Positions 1 to 7,394 of a DNA stretch of 37,906 bases are shown here, piece after piece; position 1 is the stretch's first letter; every line of letters starts with the position of its first letter. The position numbers and the translations under genes are program-made. The stretch is from Thermoanaerobacterales bacterium (GTDB lineage Bacteria > Actinomycetota > Acidimicrobiia > Acidimicrobiales > JACDCH01). The notes beneath the pieces are model-generated. The model saw only the letters and a list, made by a program, of their open reading frames with translations, made no database searches and was not told the DNA's origin. The stretch is from positions 1-37,906 of the forward strand of contig PKRH01000013.1 of assembly GCA_017577565.1 (NCBI GenBank), read 5' to 3'.

Positions 1-525
1 GACCCGGTCACCGGCGAGGACCTGCCGCCCGGCGAGGTCGGCACGGTCTACCTGCGGGCGCCCGAGGGGGCCCGGTTCGCCTACCACGGCGACCCGGACA
101 AGACGGCCCGCACCTACAAGGGCGACCACTTCACCATGGGCGACGTCGGCTACCTCGACGAGGACGGCTACCTCTTCCTCACCGACCGCAGCGCCGACCT
201 CATCATCTCCGGGGGCGTCAACGTCTACCCGGCCGAGGTCGAGGGCGAGCTGCTCGACCACCCCGCGGTGGGCGACGCCGCGGTCATCGGCGTGCCCGAC
301 CCCGAGTGGGGCGAGGTGGTCGTGGCCGTCGTCGAGCCGCAGGCGGGGGTCGAGCCGTCCGACGACCTGGCGCAGGAGCTGATCGAGCACTGCCGGGCCC
401 GCCTGGCCCACTTCAAGTGCCCGCGCCGGGTGGACTTCGTCGACCAGCTGCCCCGGACCGACGCCGGCAAGCTGCTCCGGCGCCGCCTGCGGGACGAGTA
501 CCGGGCGCAGACCGCCGGGCGGTGA
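1..525 (+). CDS. Acyl-CoA synthetase (AMP-forming), C-terminal part
   Basis: The reading frame is open from the first base, so the 5' part of the gene lies outside the window; 174 residues remain. These form the C-terminal end of an ANL-superfamily adenylating enzyme. The hinge motif GYLFLTDRSADLIISGG, followed by NVYPAEVE, is the A8 region that rotates between the adenylation and thioesterification states. Near the end, DAGKLLRR carries the conserved catalytic lysine that contacts the acyl-adenylate. The family activates a carboxylic acid with ATP and transfers it to CoA; the substrate pocket is upstream of the window, so the acyl chain cannot be predicted. It ends normally with TGA. About 108 bp without a gene separate it from the next start. 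Confidence 0.93.
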   Translation, partial: DPVTGEDLPPGEVGTVYLRAPEGARFAYHGDPDKTARTYKGDHFTMGDVGYLDEDGYLFLTDRSADLIISGGVNVYPAEVEGELLDHPAVGDAAVIGVPDPEWGEVVVAVVEPQAGVEPSDDLAQELIEHCRARLAHFKCPRRVDFVDQLPRTDAGKLLRRRLRDEYRAQTAGR

Positions 526-621
526 GCGTCAGGCCCGCGGCCGGGGTGACATGTGACGAGGGCGGCCTCTGGCAGGGCCGACGCGGGTCGGGTTTTCGCC
601 GGCCGCGTCGTGGGGTACGCG

Positions 622-627
622 TAGAGC
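622..627 (+). promoter_or_regulatory. Probable -10 (TAGAGC) of a leaderless promoter
   Basis: TAGAGC ends 6 nt before the ATG at 634 and no Shine-Dalgarno precedes that start. It departs from TANNNT at the last base, so it is the weaker kind of example of a pattern repeated through the window. Confidence 0.4.
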
Positions 628-633
628 GCCCCC

Positions 634-1749
634 ATGACGACACTGCAGACGGACGCGCGCGCCATCGATCGCACCGATCGTCCCGAGCCGGGCGGCGCCC
701 CGCCGGTGTCCCGCACCCACCGGTCCGAGGCGCTTGACCGGCTGCGGGGCGTGGCCCTCGTGGCCATGCTGGTCCACCACCTCATCGACTGGATGACCGG
801 GGACGCCCGCACGATCCTGCCCGGCTGGGAGCGCTTCGCGGTCACCGACGCGGCCGCGGTCGCCTTCTTCGTGGCCGCCGGCGGCTCGATGGCCCTGTTC
901 GTCGCCAGCCGCCGGGCCCGGGGCCTGCCCCGCTGGCGCATCGCCGCCCAGGTGCTGCGCCGCTACGGGATGCTCGTCCCCATCGGCGTCACCCTCGGCT
1001 GGGCGCTGTGGCGCGATCCCCGCATGTTCGGCGTGCTCGAGGTGCTCGGCACCGCCGTCGTCGCCGCGGCCGCCGTCAGCGCGGTCGTGCCCCGGAGGCT
1101 GACACCGCTCGCCGCCGCCGGCGCGCTCTGGGCCGGCATGTGGCTCGAGCGCGCGCTGGAGGGCGACCCCTCCTGGCTCGCCGACGAGGTCCTGGCCGGC
1201 AAGTTCCCCCTCGTGACCTACCTGGGGTTCGTGCTCGTCGGCGTCGCCGCCGTCCGCACCGGCTGGTACCGGGACCGGCGGCTGGTGCTCGTCGGCGTCG
1301 TCGCCGGCACGGTCGCCACACTGGTGCTGCTGGCCGGCGGCACCGAGCCCGCCCGCTACCCGGGCCAGCTCGCCTTCGTCGTGCCCGGCCTGACGATCAC
1401 CGTCGTCGCCTACGCCCTCGGCCAGCGGTCGTGGGCCCGGCTCCACCTGCTCGACCGGGTCATCCGGCGGGCCGCGGCCCACACGCTCGGCATCTTCGTG
1501 GCCCACTACGGCATCTACGCCGCGCTGCGGTGGGCCGGGCTGCTGGGCGAGGTGCCGGCGCCGGTGGCCGTCGCCGTCGCGCTCGTGGTCACGACCGGGA
1601 TCTGCCTGGTGGCGCCCCGGGTGCCGCAGCTGCCGTGGTCGCTGCGCACCGGCCGCCGGGTGGGGCCCCGGGCCGGCGGCGCCCTAACGTCCCCGGCATG
1701 TCCGACGCCCGGCGACCGCACGGCGGCCCCCACGACGAGCGCGAGCTGA
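634..1749 (+). CDS. Membrane acyltransferase of the HGSNAT/DUF1624 type
   Basis: This 371-residue integral membrane protein has a hydrophilic N-terminus of about 30 residues followed by the signature EALDRLRGVALVAMLVHHL, the first transmembrane helix of the heparan-alpha-glucosaminide N-acetyltransferase-like family (DUF1624). Its histidine pair sits at the membrane face. About eight to ten further hydrophobic helices follow, and the tail after residue 340 is Pro/Ala/Thr-rich and poorly structured. Family members move acetyl groups from cytosolic CoA donors across the membrane to sugars; the acceptor here is unknown. The ATG at 634 has no ribosome binding site but a -10-like TAGAGC six bases upstream. 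Its last 52 bases overlap the next gene in another frame, which may mean that the tail is translationally linked to, or has drifted into, its neighbour. Confidence 0.78.
   Translation: MTTLQTDARAIDRTDRPEPGGAPPVSRTHRSEALDRLRGVALVAMLVHHLIDWMTGDARTILPGWERFAVTDAAAVAFFVAAGGSMALFVASRRARGLPRWRIAAQVLRRYGMLVPIGVTLGWALWRDPRMFGVLEVLGTAVVAAAAVSAVVPRRLTPLAAAGALWAGMWLERALEGDPSWLADEVLAGKFPLVTYLGFVLVGVAAVRTGWYRDRRLVLVGVVAGTVATLVLLAGGTEPARYPGQLAFVVPGLTITVVAYALGQRSWARLHLLDRVIRRAAAHTLGIFVAHYGIYAALRWAGLLGEVPAPVAVAVALVVTTGICLVAPRVPQLPWSLRTGRRVGPRAGGALTSPACPTPGDRTAAPTTSAS
1685..1690 (+). promoter_or_regulatory. -10 hexamer TAACGT, leaderless start
   Basis: TAACGT ends 7 nt before the ATG at 1698, inside the coding sequence of the upstream membrane acyltransferase. 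There is no Shine-Dalgarno. It supports 1698 as both transcription and translation start of the DUF2804 gene. Confidence 0.5.
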
Positions 1750-2756
1750 CCGAACCCGTCGCCCTCTGCCTGCCCGACGGCCGGCTGAACCCCGACGCCG
1801 TCGGCTGGTCGCGCACCCCGCTGCACGACTGCCGCCTCCCGGGCCGGTGGGGGCGGCGCAAGCGGTGGGACTTCTGGGGCGTCACCGGTCCCGGCTGCGC
1901 GCTCAACATCGTCTGCGCCGACGTCGACTACCTCGGCATCGCGGACGTCTGGTTCCACGACTTCGACACCGGTGCCTCGATGGCCCGGTCGGTGCCGGTC
2001 CCGCTGGCCCGGGGCGTCGCCCTGCCCGACGTGGTCGGCGGCGCGCCGATCCGCTTCGCCGCCCGGGGCCTCGAGCTGTCGATGGTCGAGGTGGACGACG
2101 GGACCCGGCTGCGGGTCGCCGTCGACGGCCCCGAGCCGTTCGAGGCCGACGTCCTCGTGCGCCGGCCCGAGGGCCACGAGTCGCTCGGCGTCGTCATCCC
2201 CTGGGGTGAGCGCCGCTACCAGTACACGAACAAGGACGTCGCCCGCCCGGCCGAGGGCGTCGTCACCTGGGGCGACCGCCGCTACGAGCTGGCCGCCGAC
2301 GGGCGCTCGTGGGGCTGCCTCGACTTCGGCCGCGGCCGCTGGCCCTACCGCACCCGCTGGAACTGGGGCGCCGGCGCCGGCGTCGTCGAGGGCCCGGACG
2401 GGCCGGTCACGGTCGGCGTCCAGGTCGGCGGCAAGTGGACCGACGGCACCGGCATGACCGAGAACGCCCTCTGCGTCGACGGGCGGCTGACGAAGGTGTC
2501 CGAGGACCTCGTCTGGACCTACGACACCTCCGACTGGTTGCGCCCCTGGCGGGTCCGCACGCCGCGCTCCGACCAGGTCGACCTCACCTTCACCCCGATC
2601 CACGACAAGCGGTCGCGGCTGTCGCTCGGCGTGCTCTCCCAGGCGGTCGACCAGTGCTTCGGCACCTGGAGCGGCACGATCGTGCCGGACGGCGGCGAGC
2701 CGCTCGCCGTCGACGGCCTCTTCGGCTGGGCCGAGGAGGCCACCTGGCGCTGGTAG
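1698..2756 (+). CDS. DUF2804 family protein
   Basis: The 352-residue protein is soluble, rich in Trp, Gly and Asp, with no signal peptide or membrane helix. It matches the DUF2804 pattern: an opening ELTEPVALCLPDGRLNPDAVGW, paraphrased here as a short leader, then a WGRRKRWDFWGV segment and repeated strands such as WGDRRYEL and WNWGAGAG. Proteins of this family resemble the lipocalin-like/tocopherol-cyclase fold and have no assigned reaction. The open frame extends far upstream, but coding character and the TAACGT -10 box place the start at ATG 1698, overlapping the previous gene by 52 bases. It ends 76 bp before the amidohydrolase start. Function is unassigned; family recognition is from memory of the motif pattern. 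Confidence 0.75.
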   Translation: MSDARRPHGGPHDERELTEPVALCLPDGRLNPDAVGWSRTPLHDCRLPGRWGRRKRWDFWGVTGPGCALNIVCADVDYLGIADVWFHDFDTGASMARSVPVPLARGVALPDVVGGAPIRFAARGLELSMVEVDDGTRLRVAVDGPEPFEADVLVRRPEGHESLGVVIPWGERRYQYTNKDVARPAEGVVTWGDRRYELAADGRSWGCLDFGRGRWPYRTRWNWGAGAGVVEGPDGPVTVGVQVGGKWTDGTGMTENALCVDGRLTKVSEDLVWTYDTSDWLRPWRVRTPRSDQVDLTFTPIHDKRSRLSLGVLSQAVDQCFGTWSGTIVPDGGEPLAVDGLFGWAEEATWRW

Positions 2757-2832
2757 GCACCGACCGGTTGTCGCCCCGGGCCGCGGGTGGTTGGCTGGCG
2801 CGGACGTGTCGGCCGACCTCCGGGGGGACGCA

Positions 2833-4560
2833 GTGCACGACCTCGTCATCCGCAACGGCTTCGTGGTCGACGGCTCCGGTGCGCCGGGCCGGGTCGCGGA
2901 CGTCGCCGTGGACGGCGACCGCATCACCGCCGTCGGCGAGGTGCCGGACCGCGGCCGTCGCGAGATCGACGCCGACGGCCTGGTCGTGACGCCCGGGTTC
3001 GTCGACATCCACACCCACTACGACGGCCAGGCCACCTGGGACCCCGACGTCACGCCGTCGAGCTGGCACGGCGTCACGACCGTCGTCATGGGCAACTGCG
3101 GCGTGGGCTTCGCGCCGGTCGAGCCCGACCGCCACGAGTGGCTGGTGCAGCTCATGGAGGGGGTCGAGGACATCCCCGGCACCGCGCTGGCCGAGGGGAT
3201 CACCTGGCGGTGGGAGACCTTCCCCGAGTACCTCGACGAGCTCGAGCGCATGCCCCGGGTGCTCGACGTCAGCGTGCTCGTGCCGCACGGCGCGGTGCGG
3301 GCCTACGTCATGGGGGAGCGGGGCGCCGCCAACGAGCCGGCGACCGAGGACGACATCGCCGCCATGGCCGCCATCGTGCGGGAGGCCCTGGCCGCCGGTG
3401 CCGTCGGCCTGTCCACCACCCGCACGATCATCCACCGGGCCAAGGACGGGCGCCTCGCCGCCGGCACGACGGCGACGGTCGAGGAGCTGCTCGGCATCGG
3501 CGCCCCGCTCGGCGAGGTCCCCGGCCCCCGGGTGTTCGAGCTGACCAGCGACTGGGTCGACCCCGGCGAGGAGATGGGCTGGATCGAGCAGCTGTCCCGC
3601 ACGACCGGGTGCCGGGTCACCTTCAGCTGCTCGCAGGACCACATGCGCCCCGACCTGTGGCGCGACCTCGTGGAGCGGGCGGTCCGCGCCAACAAGGCCG
3701 GCGCCCACGTCGTCCCCCAGGTCGGGGCCCGGCCGACCAGCATCCTGTTCAGCCTGGAGTCCAGCGCCAACCCGTTCATGCTCCAGCCCGCCTGGGCCGA
3801 GCTGGCCGGGCTGCCGCTGCCCGAGCGGGTCGCCCGGCTGCGCACGCCCGAGGTGCGGGCCGCGATCCTCGACACCCCCGTCGAGGACCAGAGCGTCGCC
3901 TCGTTCCTGGCCGACGCCTGGGGGCGCATGTTCCCGCTCGGCGACCCGCCCGACTACGAGCCCCCGCCGGAGGCCAGCGTCGCCGCCCGGGCGGCCCGGG
4001 AGGGGCGCCGCCCCGAGGAGGTCGCCTACGACCTGCTGCTCGAGGACGAGGGCCGGGCGCTGATCTACATGCCGCTCGACAGCTACGGCGACGGCGACTT
4101 CCGGGTGCTGCACGAGCTGCTGTCCCGCGACGACGTCGTCCTCGGCCTGGGCGACGGCGGCGCCCACTGCGGGCTGCTGTGCGACGCCAGCGTCCCCAGC
4201 TACGTGCTCACCCACTGGGTCCGCGACCGCAGCCGCGGCGACCGGCTGCCGCTGGAGCACGCGGTCAACCTGCAGACCCGCCGCAACGCCGCCCTGTTCG
4301 GCTTCGACGACCGGGGGCTGGTCGCCCCCGGCCACCTGGCCGACCTCAACGTCATCGACCTCGACGACCTGCACGTCCCCGCGCCCCGGATGGTCCAGGA
4401 CCTCCCGGCCGGCGGCAAGCGGCTGGTCCAGGCGGCCGAGGGCTACGTCGCCACGATCAAGCGGGGCGTCGTCGTGCGGGAGCACGACGAGGCCACCGGC
4501 GAGCGGCCGGGCCGGCTGGTGCGGGGCCCGCAGCCCGGGCCGGACGGCCGCGCTCGGTAG
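2833..4560 (+). CDS. Amidohydrolase, N-acyl-D-amino-acid deacylase-like
   Basis: This 575-residue metal-dependent hydrolase belongs to the amidohydrolase family 3/D-aminoacylase group. The N-terminal beta-sandwich segment reads HDLVIRNGFVVDGSG and leads to the metal-binding strand VTPGFVDIHTHYD. Later come VMGNCGVGFAP, typical of D-aminoacylase-type enzymes, a DHMRPDLW segment, and the C-terminal GDGGAHCG with its metal/catalytic Asp, then ARLVAPGHLADLNVID-like closure of the sandwich. The family removes acyl or carbamoyl groups from D-amino acids and related compounds; the exact substrate is unknown. I choose GTG at 2833 because it starts exactly at the conserved HDLVIRNG and has a GGGGGGA ribosome binding site; TTG 2791 would add 14 unconserved residues. 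Its TAG stop doubles as the first half of the next gene's -10 box. Confidence 0.85.
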   Translation: MHDLVIRNGFVVDGSGAPGRVADVAVDGDRITAVGEVPDRGRREIDADGLVVTPGFVDIHTHYDGQATWDPDVTPSSWHGVTTVVMGNCGVGFAPVEPDRHEWLVQLMEGVEDIPGTALAEGITWRWETFPEYLDELERMPRVLDVSVLVPHGAVRAYVMGERGAANEPATEDDIAAMAAIVREALAAGAVGLSTTRTIIHRAKDGRLAAGTTATVEELLGIGAPLGEVPGPRVFELTSDWVDPGEEMGWIEQLSRTTGCRVTFSCSQDHMRPDLWRDLVERAVRANKAGAHVVPQVGARPTSILFSLESSANPFMLQPAWAELAGLPLPERVARLRTPEVRAAILDTPVEDQSVASFLADAWGRMFPLGDPPDYEPPPEASVAARAAREGRRPEEVAYDLLLEDEGRALIYMPLDSYGDGDFRVLHELLSRDDVVLGLGDGGAHCGLLCDASVPSYVLTHWVRDRSRGDRLPLEHAVNLQTRRNAALFGFDDRGLVAPGHLADLNVIDLDDLHVPAPRMVQDLPAGGKRLVQAAEGYVATIKRGVVVREHDEATGERPGRLVRGPQPGPDGRAR

Positions 4561-4563
4561 CGT
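4558..4563 (+). promoter_or_regulatory. -10 hexamer TAGCGT overlapping a stop codon
   Basis: The TAG stop of the amidohydrolase forms the first three bases of TAGCGT, which ends 7 nt before ATG 4571. There is no Shine-Dalgarno for 4571, so the flavodoxin-like gene probably has its own leaderless transcript. Confidence 0.5.
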
Positions 4564-4570
4564 CGCCGCC

Positions 4571-5026
4571 ATGGCCCGCCTGCTCATCGTGCACCACACG
4601 CCCTCGCCCGCCGTGCACACGATGTTCGAGGCCGTGCGGTCGGGCGCGACCGACCCGCAGATCACCGGCGTCGAGGTCGTCGCCCGCCCGGCGCTGTCGG
4701 CCACCGCCGTCGACGTGCTGGAGGCCGACGGCTACGTCCTCGGCACCCCCGCCAACCTCGGCTACATGTCCGGCGCCCTCAAGCACTTCTTCGACACCGT
4801 CTACTACCCCTGCCTGGAGGCGACGGTCGGCCGCCCCTACGGCGTGTTCGTGCACGGCAACGACGACACCACCGGTGCGCTGCGGGGCATCGAGAAGATC
4901 GTCACCGGCCTGCGCTGGAACCTCGTGCAGAAGCCGGTGTCGGTGGTCGGGGCGCCGTCGAAGGCCGACCGCGACGCCTGCTGGGAGCTGGGCGCCACCG
5001 TGGCCGCCGTCCTCATGCCGGACTGA
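4571..5026 (+). CDS. Flavodoxin-family protein
   Basis: The 151-residue protein has a flavodoxin-like fold. It opens with beta-strand LLIVHHTPSPAVHTM, where the short T/S-rich loop is the FMN-phosphate binding position. In the middle, GTPANLGYMSGALKHFFD is the 50s/90s loop seen in NADPH-dependent FMN reductases and flavodoxins. It is about the usual length for a single-domain flavodoxin and cytosolic. It probably binds FMN and carries electrons or reduces a quinone or similar acceptor; the partner is not encoded nearby. It starts 10 bp after the amidohydrolase stop and has a -10 box in place of a ribosome binding site. Its stop lies 3 bp from the stop of the convergent methyltransferase gene. 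Confidence 0.82.
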   Translation: MARLLIVHHTPSPAVHTMFEAVRSGATDPQITGVEVVARPALSATAVDVLEADGYVLGTPANLGYMSGALKHFFDTVYYPCLEATVGRPYGVFVHGNDDTTGALRGIEKIVTGLRWNLVQKPVSVVGAPSKADRDACWELGATVAAVLMPD

Positions 5027-5029
5027 GCG

Positions 5030-5569
5030 TCAGCACCGGCGGGTGACGACCAGCACCCGGCAGTCGACCCGCGGGGGCGGGCTGAAGGCCCGCCGGGGGA
5101 TCCTCCGGCCGAGGCCGACCGCGTGGTCCCGGGCCCAGCGGCCGGCCCCGGGGGCCCGTCCCGCGGCCCACCGGCGGGCGGCGGCGTCCTGCAGCACGAG
5201 GTCGGCCCGCACCAGGCGCGAGCCGGGGGCCAGCAGGCGCCGCAGCAGCGCGGTCGTGGTCGCGAAGGGCGGGTTGGCCACCACCCGGAACGGCCGGCGG
5301 GGCAGGCGCAGGTCGGCGGCGTCGGCGCGCACGACGACGACGTCCTCGCCCGCGAACCGCTCGCGCAGGGCCGCCGCCCGCGCCGGGTGGAGCTCGACCG
5401 CGATGACCCGCGCGCCCGCGGCCACCAGCGGGGCGGTCAGGGCGCCGGTGCCGGCGCCGACGTCGACGACGAGCTCGCCGGGCCGGACGTCCGCGTCAGC
5501 GACGAGGCGCTCGGCCCACGACGGTGCGAGGCGGTGCCAGCCCCAGGGGCGTCCCCCGGAGGCGGGCAC
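5030..5569 (-). CDS. Erm/KsgA-like rRNA adenine N6-methyltransferase
   Basis: At 179 residues this is a short member of the rRNA adenine dimethyltransferase superfamily. SAM-binding motif I reads VVDVGAGTGALT, the acidic motif II lies in VIAVELHP, DAADLRL follows, and the catalytic motif IV is NPPF. The order WGWHRL, motif I, NPPF and RRAFSPPPRVD matches a compact actinobacterial Erm-like group that lacks most of the C-terminal helical domain of true Erm (about 240-260 residues). It would be expected to modify 23S or 16S rRNA adenines, but macrolide resistance cannot be inferred. The GTG start has no ribosome binding site. A better leaderless start (TACGGT then ATG 5597) exists in another frame; removing one G from the run at 5553-5557 would join the two. 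Confidence 0.78.
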   Translation of the reverse strand: MPASGGRPWGWHRLAPSWAERLVADADVRPGELVVDVGAGTGALTAPLVAAGARVIAVELHPARAAALRERFAGEDVVVVRADAADLRLPRRPFRVVANPPFATTTALLRRLLAPGSRLVRADLVLQDAAARRWAAGRAPGAGRWARDHAVGLGRRIPRRAFSPPPRVDCRVLVVTRRC

Positions 5570-5651
5570 GGCGCACCACCACGAACGTCGCGGCCATGGC
5601 CGTGACCGTACGGACGGGCCGCCGCGGCGGCGAGGGAATATCGGGCGGGTG

Positions 5652-5657
5652 TAGACA
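5652..5657 (+). promoter_or_regulatory. Probable -10 (TAGACA), leaderless start
   Basis: TAGACA ends 7 nt before ATG 5665 and there is no Shine-Dalgarno. This helps choose 5665 over an in-frame extension back to 5524. The last base departs from TANNNT. Confidence 0.4.
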
Positions 5658-5664
5658 CGCGGCC

Positions 5665-6807
5665 ATGTCCCCGGCCCGCTCCCGCCTGCTCGTCAACCAC
5701 CACGTGTCCGTGCTGCCCGAGGAGGCCCGCCCCGGCCCGGCCGTCACCGCGTTCCACCGGCGGCTCCCCGGCTACGCGGTGACGCCGCTGCGCGACCTGC
5801 CCGAGCTGGCGGCGGCCACCGGCGTCGGGCGGGTGCTCGTGAAGGACGAGTCGAGCCGCATGGGGCTGCCGGCGTTCAAGATCCTCGGCGCGTCGTGGGC
5901 GACCTACCGGGTGCTCTGCGAGCGGCTGGGCGGCGAGCCCGCGTGGGAGACGCTCGACGACCTGGCCGCCGTCGTGGCCGAGCGCCTGGGCCCGCTCCGG
6001 CTCGTGACCGCGACCGACGGCAACCACGGCCGGGCGGTGGCCCGCATGGCCCGCCTGCTCGGCCTCGACGCGCTGATCCTCGTGCCCGAGGGCACCGCCG
6101 AGGCCCGCATCGAGGGCATCGCCTCGGAGGGTGCCGCCGTCGACGTCGTGCCGGGCACCTACGACGACGCCGTGCGCGTCGCCGCCGAGCTGGCCGGCGA
6201 GCGGGACGTCGTCGTCTCCGACACCTCCTGGCCCGGCTACGAGGACCCGCCCCGGTGGGTCGCCGAGGGCTACGCCACGATCTTCGCCGAGGTCGAGGAC
6301 CAGGCCCCGGCGCCGCCCGACGTCGTCGTCGTGCCGCTCGGCGTCGGCGCCCTCGGGGCGGCGGCCGGCGCCTGCCTGCGGGCGGGCCTGTCGCCCGCCG
6401 AGGGCCCGCTGCTCGTCGGCGTCGAGCCGGAGAGCGCGGCCTGCGTCGCCGCCGCCGTCGAGGCCGGGCACGTCGTCGAGGTGCCGGGCCCCCACCGGTC
6501 GATCATGGCCGGGCTGAACTGCGGCCTGGCCTCGCTGCTGGCGCTGCCGACCCTGACCGCGACCTTCGGCGCGTTCGTCGCCGTCGACGACGACCGCTGC
6601 CGGGCCGCCGTGCGGGCCCTGGCGTCGGCCGGCCTCGACGTCGGCGAGACCGGGGCCGCCGCCCTGGCCGGCCTGACCGCGCTGGTCGAGGACCACCGGG
6701 ACGAGCTGCCGGTCCCCGGGCGGGCGACCGTGCTGCTGCTCGTCACCGAGGGCGTCACCGACCCGGCCGGCTTCGAGCGGATCGTCGGCCGGCCGCCCCG
6801 GCGCTGA
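5665..6807 (+). CDS. Diaminopropionate ammonia-lyase-like PLP enzyme
   Basis: This 380-residue fold-type II PLP enzyme carries KDESSRMGLPAFKILGASWA, in which Lys72 is the expected Schiff-base lysine. TATDGNHGRAVA follows, with Asp118 at the position of a catalytic acid in characterised diaminopropionate ammonia-lyases, and DTSWPGYEDPP with Asp186 at the second catalytic Asp. The glycine-rich PLP-phosphate loop is VPLGVGALGAAAGA. The known reaction converts 2,3-diaminopropionate to pyruvate and two ammonia; both isomers are substrates in the enteric enzyme. Length is close to the family norm of about 400. It stands alone between convergent or divergent neighbours, without transport or regulatory genes. 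A serine/threonine dehydratase-like activity is the main alternative. Confidence 0.8.
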   Translation: MSPARSRLLVNHHVSVLPEEARPGPAVTAFHRRLPGYAVTPLRDLPELAAATGVGRVLVKDESSRMGLPAFKILGASWATYRVLCERLGGEPAWETLDDLAAVVAERLGPLRLVTATDGNHGRAVARMARLLGLDALILVPEGTAEARIEGIASEGAAVDVVPGTYDDAVRVAAELAGERDVVVSDTSWPGYEDPPRWVAEGYATIFAEVEDQAPAPPDVVVVPLGVGALGAAAGACLRAGLSPAEGPLLVGVEPESAACVAAAVEAGHVVEVPGPHRSIMAGLNCGLASLLALPTLTATFGAFVAVDDDRCRAAVRALASAGLDVGETGAAALAGLTALVEDHRDELPVPGRATVLLLVTEGVTDPAGFERIVGRPPRR

Positions 6808-6810
6808 GGC

Positions 6811-7350
6811 TCAGCCCGAGGTGACCGGGGGCGCCGCCGACCAGGGGAAGACGATCCACCGGTCGGTCTCCCGCCACACGTAGTCCGGGGTCACCACCGA
6901 GCGGGGCTTGCGGTAGAGCACGGCGGTGCGGGCCTCGGCGACGTGCTGGGCGAGCACCTCGCGGACCAGCCGCAGCGTGTGGCCGGTGTCGGCCACGTCG
7001 TCGGCCACCAGCACCCGCAGGCCGCGCACGTCGACGAGGTCGAGGGTGGGCGGCAGCAGGACGGGCACGTCGAGGCGCTCGTCGACGCCGGTGTAGAACT
7101 CGACGTTCATCGAGCCGCAGTTCTTCACGCCCAGGGCGTAGGCGAGGGCCCCGGCGACGGTCAGCCCGCCGCGGGCGACGGCGATGACGACGTCGGGCCG
7201 GAACCCGTCGTCGACCACGAGCTGGGCCAGGTCGCGGGCGGCCCGGCCGAAGTGGTCCCAGCCGAGCACCTCGCGCTCGGGCGCCAGCGGGGTCGCCGAC
7301 CAGTCGTCGTCGACGCGGGCGGCGGGGGGCGTCTCCACGGGGTCGTCCAT
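6811..7350 (-). CDS. Purine-type phosphoribosyltransferase
   Basis: The 179-residue protein contains the 13-residue PRPP-binding signature VLVADDVADTGHT, with its two acidic residues, and an upstream ARGGLTVAGALAYALG phosphate-binding loop. It ends with FPW, as in the Hpt1/COG2236 group of phosphoribosyltransferases. Such enzymes transfer phosphoribose from PRPP to a 6-oxopurine (hypoxanthine, guanine or xanthine). The ATG at 7350 has only a weak GGGAG upstream. An 8-oxoguanine deaminase lies two genes upstream on the same strand, so a purine-salvage role fits the surroundings; the base specificity is inferred. The stop is 3 bp from that of the convergent ammonia-lyase gene. Confidence 0.83.
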   Translation of the reverse strand: MDDPVETPPAARVDDDWSATPLAPEREVLGWDHFGRAARDLAQLVVDDGFRPDVVIAVARGGLTVAGALAYALGVKNCGSMNVEFYTGVDERLDVPVLLPPTLDLVDVRGLRVLVADDVADTGHTLRLVREVLAQHVAEARTAVLYRKPRSVVTPDYVWRETDRWIVFPWSAAPPVTSG

Positions 7351-7394
7351 CGCAGGGACTCTCCCACGCCGGGCCCCGAGGCGACCAGGGCGGG

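Noticed and set aside
2791..2832. TTG start giving 14 extra residues on the amidohydrolase
   Set aside because: GTG 2833 has a GGGGGGA ribosome binding site and begins exactly at the conserved HDLVIRNG.
2590..4704. Long minus-strand open frame opposite the amidohydrolase
   Set aside because: It has no start signal, no family motif and low-complexity Gly/Val/Asp/Arg composition; the plus strand has clear metal-binding motifs.
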